A program made the translations under genes and the position numbers. This document shows, piece after piece, positions 27,498-36,734 of a stretch of 64,000 nucleotides of DNA. The notes below the pieces were generated by a model. The model was not told the origin of the DNA. It worked only from the letters and a program-made list of their open reading frames with translations, and made no database searches. The number at the start of each line of letters is the position of its first letter. The stretch's first letter is position 1. The DNA comes from Lentisphaerota bacterium (lineage in GTDB: Bacteria > Verrucomicrobiota > Lentisphaeria > Victivallales > Victivallaceae): assembly GCA_015061745.1 (NCBI GenBank), contig SUWB01000001.1, forward strand, positions 62,001 through 126,000, in the 5' to 3' direction.

Positions 27498-30400
27498 TCA
27501 GTCAGTAATGACTTGAGTTTCCTGAGGTGGTTTCACCCAACGGCGTGGCGGAGGAGCACAGGGTTTGATTTTGAGTTTATAATGTCCCCGCCCCAGAATC
27601 TTGTCGATTTCCTGCAGCATTTCCCACGTTACAGTTGTATCCTCGCGGCTTTCAATATAAACCACAGAGTCATCTTCACGCATTACTGCGATAATGGTAT
27701 GCATATCCCCTTTATGGGCTTTAAGAAGCTCAGACAGAGCTTTAAGCGTAGGAGTGGGACAAGCAGGCGGCAGGTGAATATAAATCTCCTCGGTCAGTGT
27801 TTGCGGAGCTTCTGCAAGCAGCATAAGTTTTTCAACAGAAAGCCGGGGGCTTTCAGATTCATCGCGCTTGGAAACAGTCACTTCCACAGCCACAGGCAGA
27901 CCGGCTTCAAGAGTGATTCCGGCTTCTGAAATCTTGCCGAGGGTACGTTCATAAATCATACATTCACAGCGTGCATCAAGGTCCTCAAGGTGAAGAACGC
28001 AGAATTGTTTTCCTGAATTTTTGGAAAATTTGAACTCACAAGCGTTGATCATACCGGTCAGGCGGATCACTTCCCCGTCACCGATCTCTTCGATTTCACG
28101 AATGGGAACAGTGGCACAGCTTTTCAGCAAAGCACTCCAGGCATCAAGAGGATGACCTGACACATAGAATCCAAGGAGTTCTTTTTCACTCTTGAGGATA
28201 TCTTCCCAGGCAAATTCCGGCAATTCAGGAATGGGAATGGAAAATCCGGCATCTTCAGTGCCATCGTCCTCCAGTGCATCAAAGAGCGAGCCCTGCCCCA
28301 CCGCCTTATCCCGGGCTCTTTCGGCAGCGTAAGCGATCATCTTGTCTGCAACAGCAAGGATCTGGGAACGTTTCAGCCCCAGAGAGTCAAGAGCTCCTGC
28401 CCGGGTCAGATGTTCGATCATACGGGAGTTGATTTCAGAACCGCAGCGTTCACAAAAATCGAGGAAGTTTTTGAATTTACCCTCTTTTTTGCGGCTTTCA
28501 ATGATTTTTCCGGCAGCACCTTCCCCCATACCCTTGATAGCCCCCAGACCGAAACGGATATTGGAACCGTCAACTGAAAAACTGATACCGCTGGAATTTA
28601 CATCAGGCGGCAGAATGGAAATTCCCATTTCACGGCAGGCGGAAATAAGGAATGCGATCTTTTCAGCATTTTCCAATTCACTGGTCAGCACGGCAGCCAT
28701 AAATTCCACAGGATAATTGGCCTTCAAATAAGCGGTATGGTAAGAAACGACACCGTAGGCGGCAGAGTGGGATTTATTGAATCCGTACCCGGCAAACAAT
28801 TCGATTTTCTTCCAGATTTCTTCGGCAACTTCTTCAGAAATGCCGCTGTGGCTGGCACATCCGGCAATAAACTTTGCCTTCTGGTCCATAAGGACATCCA
28901 CCTTTTTCTTACCGATGGCACGACGCAGAATGTCAGCACCGCCCAGAGAAAATCCGGCCAACACCTGCACCACCTGCATAATCTGCTCCTGATAAAGCAT
29001 AATACCATAAGTTTCCTTGAGGTACTGCTCCATCTTGGGGTGGTCATAGATGATTTGTTCTTCGCCCTTTTTACGGGCGATAAAGGTGGGAATAAACTGC
29101 ATAGGTCCGGGACGGTAGATTGCCACAAGAGCGATCAGGTGCTTCACCGTTTCCACACCGAAAGTACGGCACAAATTGCGCATACCGCCGGATTCAAGCT
29201 GGAATACAGCAATAGTGTCTCCTCTGCGGAGCATTTCAAAGGTGGGTTCATCATCAAGAGGGACCTTTGACATATCGATGTCGATCCCCTGATTTTCTTT
29301 GATAAGGTCAAGGGCGTTGCGGATGATAGTCAAAGTACGCAGCCCCAGGAAGTCCATTTTAAGCAGCCCCTGCTGTTCACAGGGAACAGCGGTAAATTCC
29401 ACCACCATACCGCCTTGAGCACTCCGGGCAAGGGGAACCAGATTGTCCAGTTCCTGGTCTCCGATGATCACACCGGCGGCGTGGATCCCCGGCTGACGGT
29501 TCAATCCTTCAAGAACTTTAGCATAATCCCATACTTTTTTGACTTCCGGATCTTTTTCCAGAAGTTCAGCCAATTCCTTGTTTTCTTCAACAGCTTTGGA
29601 AAGGGTCATCTTGGCATCATCGGGGATCATCTTGGTCAGTTTGTTGCCGAATTCAAAATCTTTTCCCAGCACCCGGGCCACATCCTTGACCACAGCCTTG
29701 GCTTTCAACTGTCCGTAGGTGGAGATCTGAGCCACACTTTCATAACCATACTTCTGCCGGACGTATTCAATCACCTCGCCGCGTCTTTTTTCACAGAAGT
29801 CGATATCAAAGTCAGGGGGACTCACACGCTCAGGGTTGAGGAAGCGTTCAAAAAGCAAGTCATACTCAAGGGGATCAATATCAGTAATAAGCGTCAGATA
29901 GGCCACAAGACTTCCGGCACCTGAACCGCGTCCGGGACCGACAGGGACCCCCTGCCGTTTGGCGTGAGCGATAAAGTCAGACACCACAAGGAAGTAACTG
30001 CAGAACCCTGAGCCTTCGATGATCCCCAGCTCATAGTCCATACGTTCAATGATTTTTTGCTGTTCAGGCGTATAGGTTTCGGCGTGACCGTTGAAGCCGT
30101 AACGCATTTCCATATTATCAAGACAGATCTTACGCAGATACTCCCTGCCGGGAACAGTTCCGTCAGGAAGTTTATAAACAGGATAATGGTTGACTTCAGG
30201 CACATAATGGAATTTCATTGAGCACCGTTCCGCCACCAGTCTGGTATTTGTAATGGCTTCGGGGATCTCTTTAAAAAGTTCCCGCATTTCAGCTTCACTC
30301 TTGAAGTAAAACTCAGGTGACGGGAAACGGAAACGTTTGGGATCATCCAATTTTGAACCGGTCTGGATACACAGCATCACATCGTGAGCGGCGGCATCCT

Positions 30401-31157
30401 CTTTGGCCATATAATGCACGTCGTTGGTAGCCACCAGTTTCAAATCGTGTTTTTTGGCAAGTTCAACAAGCATCCGGTTAGCCTGCCGTTCCTGCTCCAT
30501 ACCGTGATCCATAATTTCAATGAAAAAGTTTTCTCTGCCAAAGATGTCCAGATACTCTTTCAAAGCCTTTTCCGCCCGTTCAAAGTTCCCCATAAAAGCA
30601 GATTGGGGGCGGGCGATTTGAGAAGCGGCTTCAAAGGAAATCAGCATATCATCCTGTTTTTGCCCCTCAACATCGTGAAAATCAGCCTCGTCATCATTAG
30701 ATTCCCCCAGCAGTAAACGGGGGATCTCGCCTGCAATACAGGCTGAAAGGGCAATCAGCCCCTCGCTGTATTTGGCAAGAAGTTCTTTGTCCATACGGGG
30801 TCTATAATAAATTCCCGTTCTGTACGCTTCAGAAATCAGTTTGCACAAGTTATGATAACCGGTTTCATTTTCACAAAGCAGCACCAAATGGAATCCTTTG
30901 ATAAAAGGCACCGCCGGATTGTGATCAAAACGGGAACCGGGAGCGACATAAGCTTCACAGCCGATAACGGGATTGATCCCCGCCTTGCCGACCACACGGT
31001 GAAACTCCTCTACGCCCCCCATATAACCGTGGTCGGTAATAGCGATAGCCGGCATTTCATACTGGGTCGCCAATTTCACAAGACCGGCAGGAGTACACGC
31101 TCCGTCAAGCATACTGTAATGGGTATGCAAATGCAAATGAACAAAATCAGAAGGCAT
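27498..31157 (-). CDS. dnaE: DNA polymerase III alpha subunit
   Basis: 1219 residues, full length. The N-terminal PHP domain opens with 'FVHLHLHTHYSMLDGA'. The catalytic palm has the PDFDIDF aspartates around residue 450. The helix-hairpin-helix and OB-fold regions lie in the last 400 residues ('VIRLTGMINACEFKFSKNSGKQF'). It is the replicative polymerase. AGGGG lies ten bases upstream of the ATG. rdgB lies 18 bases upstream on the same strand, so they are probably one transcript. Confidence 0.97.
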   Translation of the reverse strand: MPSDFVHLHLHTHYSMLDGACTPAGLVKLATQYEMPAIAITDHGYMGGVEEFHRVVGKAGINPVIGCEAYVAPGSRFDHNPAVPFIKGFHLVLLCENETGYHNLCKLISEAYRTGIYYRPRMDKELLAKYSEGLIALSACIAGEIPRLLLGESNDDEADFHDVEGQKQDDMLISFEAASQIARPQSAFMGNFERAEKALKEYLDIFGRENFFIEIMDHGMEQERQANRMLVELAKKHDLKLVATNDVHYMAKEDAAAHDVMLCIQTGSKLDDPKRFRFPSPEFYFKSEAEMRELFKEIPEAITNTRLVAERCSMKFHYVPEVNHYPVYKLPDGTVPGREYLRKICLDNMEMRYGFNGHAETYTPEQQKIIERMDYELGIIEGSGFCSYFLVVSDFIAHAKRQGVPVGPGRGSGAGSLVAYLTLITDIDPLEYDLLFERFLNPERVSPPDFDIDFCEKRRGEVIEYVRQKYGYESVAQISTYGQLKAKAVVKDVARVLGKDFEFGNKLTKMIPDDAKMTLSKAVEENKELAELLEKDPEVKKVWDYAKVLEGLNRQPGIHAAGVIIGDQELDNLVPLARSAQGGMVVEFTAVPCEQQGLLKMDFLGLRTLTIIRNALDLIKENQGIDIDMSKVPLDDEPTFEMLRRGDTIAVFQLESGGMRNLCRTFGVETVKHLIALVAIYRPGPMQFIPTFIARKKGEEQIIYDHPKMEQYLKETYGIMLYQEQIMQVVQVLAGFSLGGADILRRAIGKKKVDVLMDQKAKFIAGCASHSGISEEVAEEIWKKIELFAGYGFNKSHSAAYGVVSYHTAYLKANYPVEFMAAVLTSELENAEKIAFLISACREMGISILPPDVNSSGISFSVDGSNIRFGLGAIKGMGEGAAGKIIESRKKEGKFKNFLDFCERCGSEINSRMIEHLTRAGALDSLGLKRSQILAVADKMIAYAAERARDKAVGQGSLFDALEDDGTEDAGFSIPIPELPEFAWEDILKSEKELLGFYVSGHPLDAWSALLKSCATVPIREIEEIGDGEVIRLTGMINACEFKFSKNSGKQFCVLHLEDLDARCECMIYERTLGKISEAGITLEAGLPVAVEVTVSKRDESESPRLSVEKLMLLAEAPQTLTEEIYIHLPPACPTPTLKALSELLKAHKGDMHTIIAVMREDDSVVYIESREDTTVTWEMLQEIDKILGRGHYKLKIKPCAPPPRRWVKPPQETQVITD

Positions 31158-31175
31158 AATATTTACCCCTTTGCC

Positions 31176-31775
31176 TTAAAAACCATTGCCCCAGACGGAC
31201 AATTGTTCTTCCACAAATTCCACAGCCTTTTGAAATGCTCTGGCACGGTGACTGATCTTGTTTTTGAGTTCCTGAGGCATTTCGGCAAAGGTCTGATCGT
31301 AACCGTCGGGGATGAAAAGGGGATCATAGCCGAATCCGCCCTCGCCCCGTTCCTCTGTAATGATCGTTCCTTTGACTTCTCCCTCAAAGGTTTCAATCAC
31401 TTCACCGTTGAAAGCGATCGCTATAACACAAACAAAACGGGCTCTGCGGTTTTCTTTGCCTTCCAATTCGGCCAGGAGTTTCGCCCGGCGGGCGGGATCA
31501 TTTTCGGCATAACGGGCTGAATAGATCCCCGGACGGCCGTCAAGAGCTTCCACTTCAAGACCGGAATCATCTGCAAAAGCAGGAGCCTCACAATATGAAC
31601 TGACTGCAATTGCCTTGATAGAGGCATTCTCGGTAAAAGTTTTGCCGTTTTCTTCAACGCCCGGAAATCCGGGATAATCAGCCAGTGACTGCAGTTCCAC
31701 TTCCTCGCCTTGCAGCAGGGCACGGTATTCTTCTACTTTATGGGAATTTGCCGAAGCAATCACAATATATGACAT
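31176..31775 (-). CDS. rdgB: XTP/dITP pyrophosphatase (non-canonical purine NTPase)
   Basis: I place the start at the ATG at 31775 rather than 31844. GGAAGGAA precedes it, and the protein then begins MSYIVIASANSHKVEEY, the usual N-terminus. The 199 residues include 'FADDSGLEVEALDGRPGIYSARYAE' and the C-terminal 'KNKISHRARAFQKA', both family hallmarks. It hydrolyses deaminated purine triphosphates to protect DNA. It is divergent from tilS, and their promoters overlap. Confidence 0.95.
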   Translation of the reverse strand: MSYIVIASANSHKVEEYRALLQGEEVELQSLADYPGFPGVEENGKTFTENASIKAIAVSSYCEAPAFADDSGLEVEALDGRPGIYSARYAENDPARRAKLLAELEGKENRRARFVCVIAIAFNGEVIETFEGEVKGTIITEERGEGGFGYDPLFIPDGYDQTFAEMPQELKNKISHRARAFQKAVEFVEEQLSVWGNGF

Positions 31776-31791
31776 TTTTTTTCCTTCCGTT

Positions 31792-31820
31792 TTGAAATTT
31801 TGCTGTATCAGGCATATATT
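31792..31820 (+). promoter_or_regulatory. Promoter of the tilS-aroB-dprA-mnmE operon
   Basis: TTGAAA and TATATT separated by 17 bases. The expected start point is under 20 bases from the tilS ATG, giving a very short leader. Confidence 0.55.
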
Positions 31821-31844
31821 ATACCATAAACACAAATTTTTCAA

Positions 31845-33161
31845 ATGAAAATGGATTTTTCAGAGCAACTTTTTGCAAAATTTTCCGGATACCGCATTTT
31901 TTGCGGTTTTTCCGGCGGTGCCGACAGTACCGCCGCACTTTTGCTTGCCCGGAAATATCAATCTTCAGCAGGATTCTATTTGCAGGCAGTTCACTTCAAT
32001 CATCATCTGCGGGGCAGTGAATCCGATGCTGAAGCAAAAGAGGCAGCCGCATTTGCACAAAAGTACAATATTCCATTTCAGTGCATTGATCTGCGCATTC
32101 CGTCAAACAGCAATCTGGAAAGTGCCGCAAGAGCGGCCCGCCTGGAAGCGTGGAAACAAATTCTTCCCCGTGAAAAAGGAGCCGTACTTCTCGGTCACCA
32201 CGCCGATGACCGGCGGGAAAACCTCATCATCAGACTTTGTCGGGGGTCAAATTCCGGCGGATTGAGCTCTATGCGTGCCGTTTCTGAAATTGAAGGCGTG
32301 ACCTTCCTGCGTCCGCTGCTGCAAATGACGAGAAAAGAGATTGAAACATTCCTGCTCAGTCAGGGAATTACCCAATGGGCCCAAGATTCTTCCAACAAAT
32401 CAACGCATTTTCTGCGGAACTATCTGCGGAACATTCTTTTTCCCGGACTCTCAGCTCACTTCCCGGGAGTACTCAAAGGTATGGACCGTTCCCTTGAAGC
32501 ACTGGAATGTGATGCGGATTTCATCAACAGTATCGTCGATGCCATTCCGCAGGAAAAGAAAAACAGTATCGCATTCTGGCAAACTCAGCACAACGCAGTC
32601 AAGATCCGCCTTCTCAGGGAACTGACAGGTTCGATCCCCACATACGATTTGCTGACCCGGATCAACAAAGAATTGCAAACGACTACTCCGGAGCTCCGGC
32701 AGATCCCGGTCAATCAAGCTCAAGTCATCCGCTTGAAAAATGATACTATTTCCTCACATTCCGCCTTCCGGGAAGAACCTGCTGCCGTTTTCTGGAAGTG
32801 GCGTGAAGAACCGGAAAAAAAATGGAACAGCGGCATATTCACCGTTTCCCGTGCTGCGGCAGCGGAGTGTTGCGCTCCGGATACAGCATATTTTGATGGG
32901 AACCAGTTGCCTGATGTGCTTGAAATTTCTCCTGTACATCCGGGAGAACAGATGATTCCCTTCGGGAGCAGCTCCCCGAAGAAAATCAAAAAACTCCGTA
33001 CCGACAGGCACATCGGAGCAGAAGAAAAAATGCCTGTCCTCAGAAGCTGCAGCGGCGAAGTTTTCTGGGCAGTTAATGTCCGGAATTCCGCATTGGCAGC
33101 CGTTTCTGACTCAACTGCTGATATTGTAAAATTTGAATATAAAGGAGCGGAAAGAAAATGA
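31845..33161 (+). CDS. tilS: tRNA(Ile)-lysidine synthase
   Basis: 438 residues. The PP-loop SGGADST sits near residue 25, 'VHFNHHLRGSESDAEA' near residue 55 and 'LLGHHADDRRENLIIRLCRGS' near residue 115, all canonical. The C-terminal 'FGSSSPKKIKKLRTDRHI' is the TilS C-terminal domain. It puts lysidine on the CAU anticodon of tRNA-Ile. ATGs at 31845 and 31851 are both possible. It overlaps aroB by four bases. Confidence 0.95.
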   Translation: MKMDFSEQLFAKFSGYRIFCGFSGGADSTAALLLARKYQSSAGFYLQAVHFNHHLRGSESDAEAKEAAAFAQKYNIPFQCIDLRIPSNSNLESAARAARLEAWKQILPREKGAVLLGHHADDRRENLIIRLCRGSNSGGLSSMRAVSEIEGVTFLRPLLQMTRKEIETFLLSQGITQWAQDSSNKSTHFLRNYLRNILFPGLSAHFPGVLKGMDRSLEALECDADFINSIVDAIPQEKKNSIAFWQTQHNAVKIRLLRELTGSIPTYDLLTRINKELQTTTPELRQIPVNQAQVIRLKNDTISSHSAFREEPAAVFWKWREEPEKKWNSGIFTVSRAAAAECCAPDTAYFDGNQLPDVLEISPVHPGEQMIPFGSSSPKKIKKLRTDRHIGAEEKMPVLRSCSGEVFWAVNVRNSALAAVSDSTADIVKFEYKGAERK

Positions 33162-34201
33162 TAAATACAGTTCATTGTCATACAGCAAGTGCTTCATACG
33201 ACATTACGATCGCCCCCGGAGCGTGGCAAAAGGCCGCTGATTTTCCGGGCAGAAAACTTCTTGTCCGGGACGCCAACGTCCCTAATCCCGGCATTGCAGC
33301 AGACGGAGAAATCGTCCTGACTCCCGGGGAACAGTACAAAACTTTTTCCGCCGTAGAATCCATCTGCCGGGCAGCAGCCCGGCTTCACCTGACCCGCCAG
33401 GATCGTTTTATCGCTTTGGGCGGCGGTGTAACAGGCGACCTGACCGGATTTGCAAGTGCAATCTATATGCGTGGAGTCCATTTCATTCAAATCCCCACCA
33501 CGTTGCTTGCTATGGTAGATGCCAGTGTCGGCGGAAAAACAGCCGCAGATCTGCCGGAAGGAAAAAATCTTATCGGGGCGTTCCATCAGCCGGATGCCGT
33601 TCTGATCGATCCTGGTTTTCTGAAAACGCTCTCGCTCGAAAATCTTATTTGCGGACTTGCTGAAGTGGTCAAAACAGCCGTTATACTGGATCGTGACCTT
33701 TTTGCCCTTTTGGAAAGAGAAAGTTCCGGATGCGTCAATTCACCTGACTTTGACACTCTTTACCCCGAACTGATCGGCCGGTGCTGTCAACTCAAATCTC
33801 AAGTGGTCAGTTCAGATGAAAAAGAACAGGGCCTCCGGGCTATTCTCAATTACGGACACACTTTCGGTCACGCAGTGGAACAGTTGAGTCAATTTTCCAT
33901 TCCTCACGGCTTGGGAGTTGCCATCGGAATGAACACAGCCGGACTTCTGGCGGAAAAAATAAATCTGTGGTCCCCGGAAGAAAACGCAAGACAGAGACAT
34001 CTGCTGAAAAGTCTGCAAATGCCTGTTTCCATTCCCCGGAACTTTTCCTCAGATGCCCTTCTTGAAGTTATGCGTTCCGACAAAAAGAACGATTCTTCAG
34101 GGATCCGCCTGGTCCTTCCGGAAAAAATCGGTTCGGCTCAAACATTTTCCGGTATTCCAGAAGCACTGATAAAAGAAATTCTGGAGCTTTCTTATGAATG
34201 A
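33158..34201 (+). CDS. aroB: 3-dehydroquinate synthase
   Basis: 347 residues, full length. 'ALGGGVTGDLTGFAS' (NAD binding), 'IPTTLLAMVDASVGGKTA' and 'ILNYGHTFGHAVEQ' are the family signatures. It is the second step of the shikimate pathway. The ATG overlaps the tilS stop (ATGA), and its 3' end overlaps dprA by eight bases. Confidence 0.97.
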   Translation: MINTVHCHTASASYDITIAPGAWQKAADFPGRKLLVRDANVPNPGIAADGEIVLTPGEQYKTFSAVESICRAAARLHLTRQDRFIALGGGVTGDLTGFASAIYMRGVHFIQIPTTLLAMVDASVGGKTAADLPEGKNLIGAFHQPDAVLIDPGFLKTLSLENLICGLAEVVKTAVILDRDLFALLERESSGCVNSPDFDTLYPELIGRCCQLKSQVVSSDEKEQGLRAILNYGHTFGHAVEQLSQFSIPHGLGVAIGMNTAGLLAEKINLWSPEENARQRHLLKSLQMPVSIPRNFSSDALLEVMRSDKKNDSSGIRLVLPEKIGSAQTFSGIPEALIKEILELSYE

Positions 34202-35294
34202 CCGTGACGGCTGTATTGCACTCAATCTGGTACAGGGGATCGGTTACAACCGTTTTCAGCTGCTTTCAGAATATTTCGGAGCTCCCGGACAGGTTTTCAA
34301 TCACGCCGCAGCAGAATACGCAAAATTACAAAGTTTCGGTGCTCAATTGAGCCAAAGGCTGGCTGATTTCGATGCAGAAACCGCCCTCGCCGCTGAACTG
34401 GAACTTGCAGAACGCGGCGGCGTGGATATCATCACGCTCTTTGACAGTAATTATCCGGTCGTTCTGCGGGAACTTCCCACACCTCCTTTGTGTCTCTATG
34501 TCAGAGGCACATTGCCGGAATTCCCCAAAAAAAGCGTTGCGGTCGTAGGTACAAGACGTATGAGTGCCTACGGAGCAAGAATGAGTGAACGCATTGCTTC
34601 TGATGCCGCCGCAATGGGATATACTGTCGTTTCAGGACTTGCAATGGGAGTTGATACCATCGCCCATCAGGCCGCTCTCAAGGCCAAAGGAATCACCATT
34701 GCCGTCATCGCCGCCGGTCTGGCTCACGTCCACCCCAAAGAGAATATTCCCCTTGCACGCACTATTGTTGAAAACGGTGGTGCGGTCATCAGCGAATTTC
34801 CGATCCAGCTGACTCCTGCCCGCCAGAATTTCCCCAGACGCAACAGGATCGTTGCCGGATTGTGTGAAGGAACCATCGTTACAGAAGCCGGTCTGGAATC
34901 AGGAGCAATGATTACCGCCAGACTTGCCGTGGAAAACAACAGAGAACTTTTCGCCGTTCCCGGCAATGTGGACAATCCTGTTGCCCGGGGCTGCAATGCC
35001 CTGATCAAGGAGGGAGCAACCCTTATTGAACGGTTTGAAGATGCCGCTGTTGTCCTTGACAGAGGTTTTACCCGGCCTGCCGCAGTGCCGGAGTCATCTG
35101 ATTCACCTCCGGAAGATCTGGATGATTTTTCCAAACGTCTGTGGGAACTTCTCGGCCAGGGCGAATACGGCTTTGACGAACTCCAGACCGCATTGAATGC
35201 GGAAACAGGCGAGTTACTCACTGCCCTTATGAAATTTGAACTTAAAATGCTGATCGAACTGACTCCCGAACAGCGTTACAGGAGAATGGTATGA
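34194..35294 (+). CDS. dprA: DNA-processing protein DprA
   Basis: 366 residues. The Rossmann-like core has 'VAVVGTRRMSAYGARMSE', 'VVSGLAMGVDTIAHQAAL' and 'PRRNRIVAGL', standard for DprA/Smf. The N-terminal segment is SAM-like and the C-terminal 70 residues form a winged-helix (DprA WH) region. DprA loads RecA on incoming single-stranded DNA during natural transformation. It overlaps both neighbours by four to eight bases. Confidence 0.95.
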   Translation: MNDRDGCIALNLVQGIGYNRFQLLSEYFGAPGQVFNHAAAEYAKLQSFGAQLSQRLADFDAETALAAELELAERGGVDIITLFDSNYPVVLRELPTPPLCLYVRGTLPEFPKKSVAVVGTRRMSAYGARMSERIASDAAAMGYTVVSGLAMGVDTIAHQAALKAKGITIAVIAAGLAHVHPKENIPLARTIVENGGAVISEFPIQLTPARQNFPRRNRIVAGLCEGTIVTEAGLESGAMITARLAVENNRELFAVPGNVDNPVARGCNALIKEGATLIERFEDAAVVLDRGFTRPAAVPESSDSPPEDLDDFSKRLWELLGQGEYGFDELQTALNAETGELLTALMKFELKMLIELTPEQRYRRMV

Positions 35295-36622
35295 ACACAA
35301 CCGACACCATTGCCGCCCCCGCCAGTGCTGTGGGCGGTGCCGTTACTGTCATCAGGATCTCCGGTCCGGAAGCACTGACTGTTTTGAAAAAAGTTTGGCA
35401 GGGAAAAAATGATCCCGGAAAAGAAAGTAATTTCAGAAAAATGCTTCTGGGCAATGTCAAAGGCGATCCGGCATTGGCTGTTTTTATGCCCGGCCCCCGC
35501 AGTTATACCGGAGATGATGTGGCAGAGATCCACTGTCACGGCGGAGCTGCCGCAGCAGCCAACGCTGTGGAAGCGATCCTTTCAGCCGGAGCCCGCAGTG
35601 CAGAACCCGGCGAGTTCACCTTCCGGGCCTTTGTCAACGGAAAACTTGATCTGACGCAGGCGGAAGCCGTTTCAGACCTTATCTGTGCCGGCAGCAATGC
35701 GGCATTAAAATTGGCAGAACGGCAGCTGGCAGGGTCACTCAGTGAAAAGCTCAACGGGATCTACGAAAAAATTTCCGCTCTTATTTCAGAATGTGAAGCC
35801 CGTTTGGACTTTCCCGACGAGGAGTTGGACTTTGACCCTCAGGATGCCGGCAAGATCGAAGATATCCGGAAACATATCAAAAATCTTTTGGACTCAGGCA
35901 GAGCCGGAGCTCTTATCAGAGACGGTATTGATGTCGTCCTCGCCGGAAAACCCAATGCCGGAAAATCAAGTCTGTTCAATTTGCTTGCAGGCAGTGAACG
36001 TGCCATCGTCACTCCCATTCCCGGCACGACCCGGGATACGGTTGAAAGCCAGATCGTCCTGTGTGACCTGCCGGTAAAACTGACGGATACGGCCGGTTTG
36101 CGTGAAACGCCCGACCCGGTCGAACAGCTCGGTGTTGCCCGGAGCCGCAGAGCCATTGCTGCCGCAAAAGTAGTTTTCTGGGTGCTTGATGCATCGGTTT
36201 CCGATTTGCAAAGTGAAGCAACCGAGATAGAGTTTATTCCCGGAACGATCGCAGTTTGGAACAAATGCGATTTAGTTGCTCCAGATACGGTTTTGCCTCA
36301 GCTCCCCTGCCCTGCTGTCAGGATTTCTGCCACAGAAAACACAAACATTGATGATCTTCTGGCAGAATTCACCAAGATAGTCTATGGGGAAAAAGAAAAT
36401 GCCCGTATCCCTGAAGTCGCTGTCAATGCCCGTGCCAAGGCACTTTTGGAAGAAGCTGAATCTGCCTTGCAGCAAGCATTGAGCCAATTCGCAGACGGCG
36501 ACTTTGAACTGGCTGCCAGCGACTTGCGTAACGCTTTGCACGCAATTGGAAAAATTACCGGAAAAAGTTCTGATCCTGATGTGCTGGATGAGATTTTCCG
36601 TAATTTTTGTATCGGCAAATGA
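35291..36622 (+). CDS. mnmE: tRNA uridine-5-carboxymethylaminomethyl modification GTPase
   Basis: 443 residues. It has an N-terminal folate-binding domain ('DTIAAPASAVGGAVTVIRISG'), a G domain with GKPNAGKSS near residue 220, and NKCD. The C-terminus is FCIGK, whose Cys is conserved in MnmE. With MnmG it modifies wobble uridines. It overlaps the dprA stop (ATGA) and closes the four-gene coupled operon. Confidence 0.97.
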   Translation: MNTTDTIAAPASAVGGAVTVIRISGPEALTVLKKVWQGKNDPGKESNFRKMLLGNVKGDPALAVFMPGPRSYTGDDVAEIHCHGGAAAAANAVEAILSAGARSAEPGEFTFRAFVNGKLDLTQAEAVSDLICAGSNAALKLAERQLAGSLSEKLNGIYEKISALISECEARLDFPDEELDFDPQDAGKIEDIRKHIKNLLDSGRAGALIRDGIDVVLAGKPNAGKSSLFNLLAGSERAIVTPIPGTTRDTVESQIVLCDLPVKLTDTAGLRETPDPVEQLGVARSRRAIAAAKVVFWVLDASVSDLQSEATEIEFIPGTIAVWNKCDLVAPDTVLPQLPCPAVRISATENTNIDDLLAEFTKIVYGEKENARIPEVAVNARAKALLEEAESALQQALSQFADGDFELAASDLRNALHAIGKITGKSSDPDVLDEIFRNFCIGK

Positions 36623-36651
36623 CTTTTTTCCCGAAAAAAAGTATTTTTTGC

Positions 36652-36680
36652 TTGCAATTCAGTCAATAACGATATATCTT
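36652..36680 (+). promoter_or_regulatory. Promoter of the PpiC-type isomerase gene
   Basis: TTGCAA and TATCTT with a 17-base spacer, about 55 bases before the ATG. Confidence 0.5.
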
Positions 36681-36734
36681 ATTATTTTAGATGAGAGAAA
36701 ATGTCTCACACCCAAATACAAAGGAGAAATTCTA

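Noticed and set aside
27402-27929. 175-aa plus-strand ORF at the dnaE 3' end
   Set aside because: Mostly opposite dnaE, with no ribosome binding site or domain.
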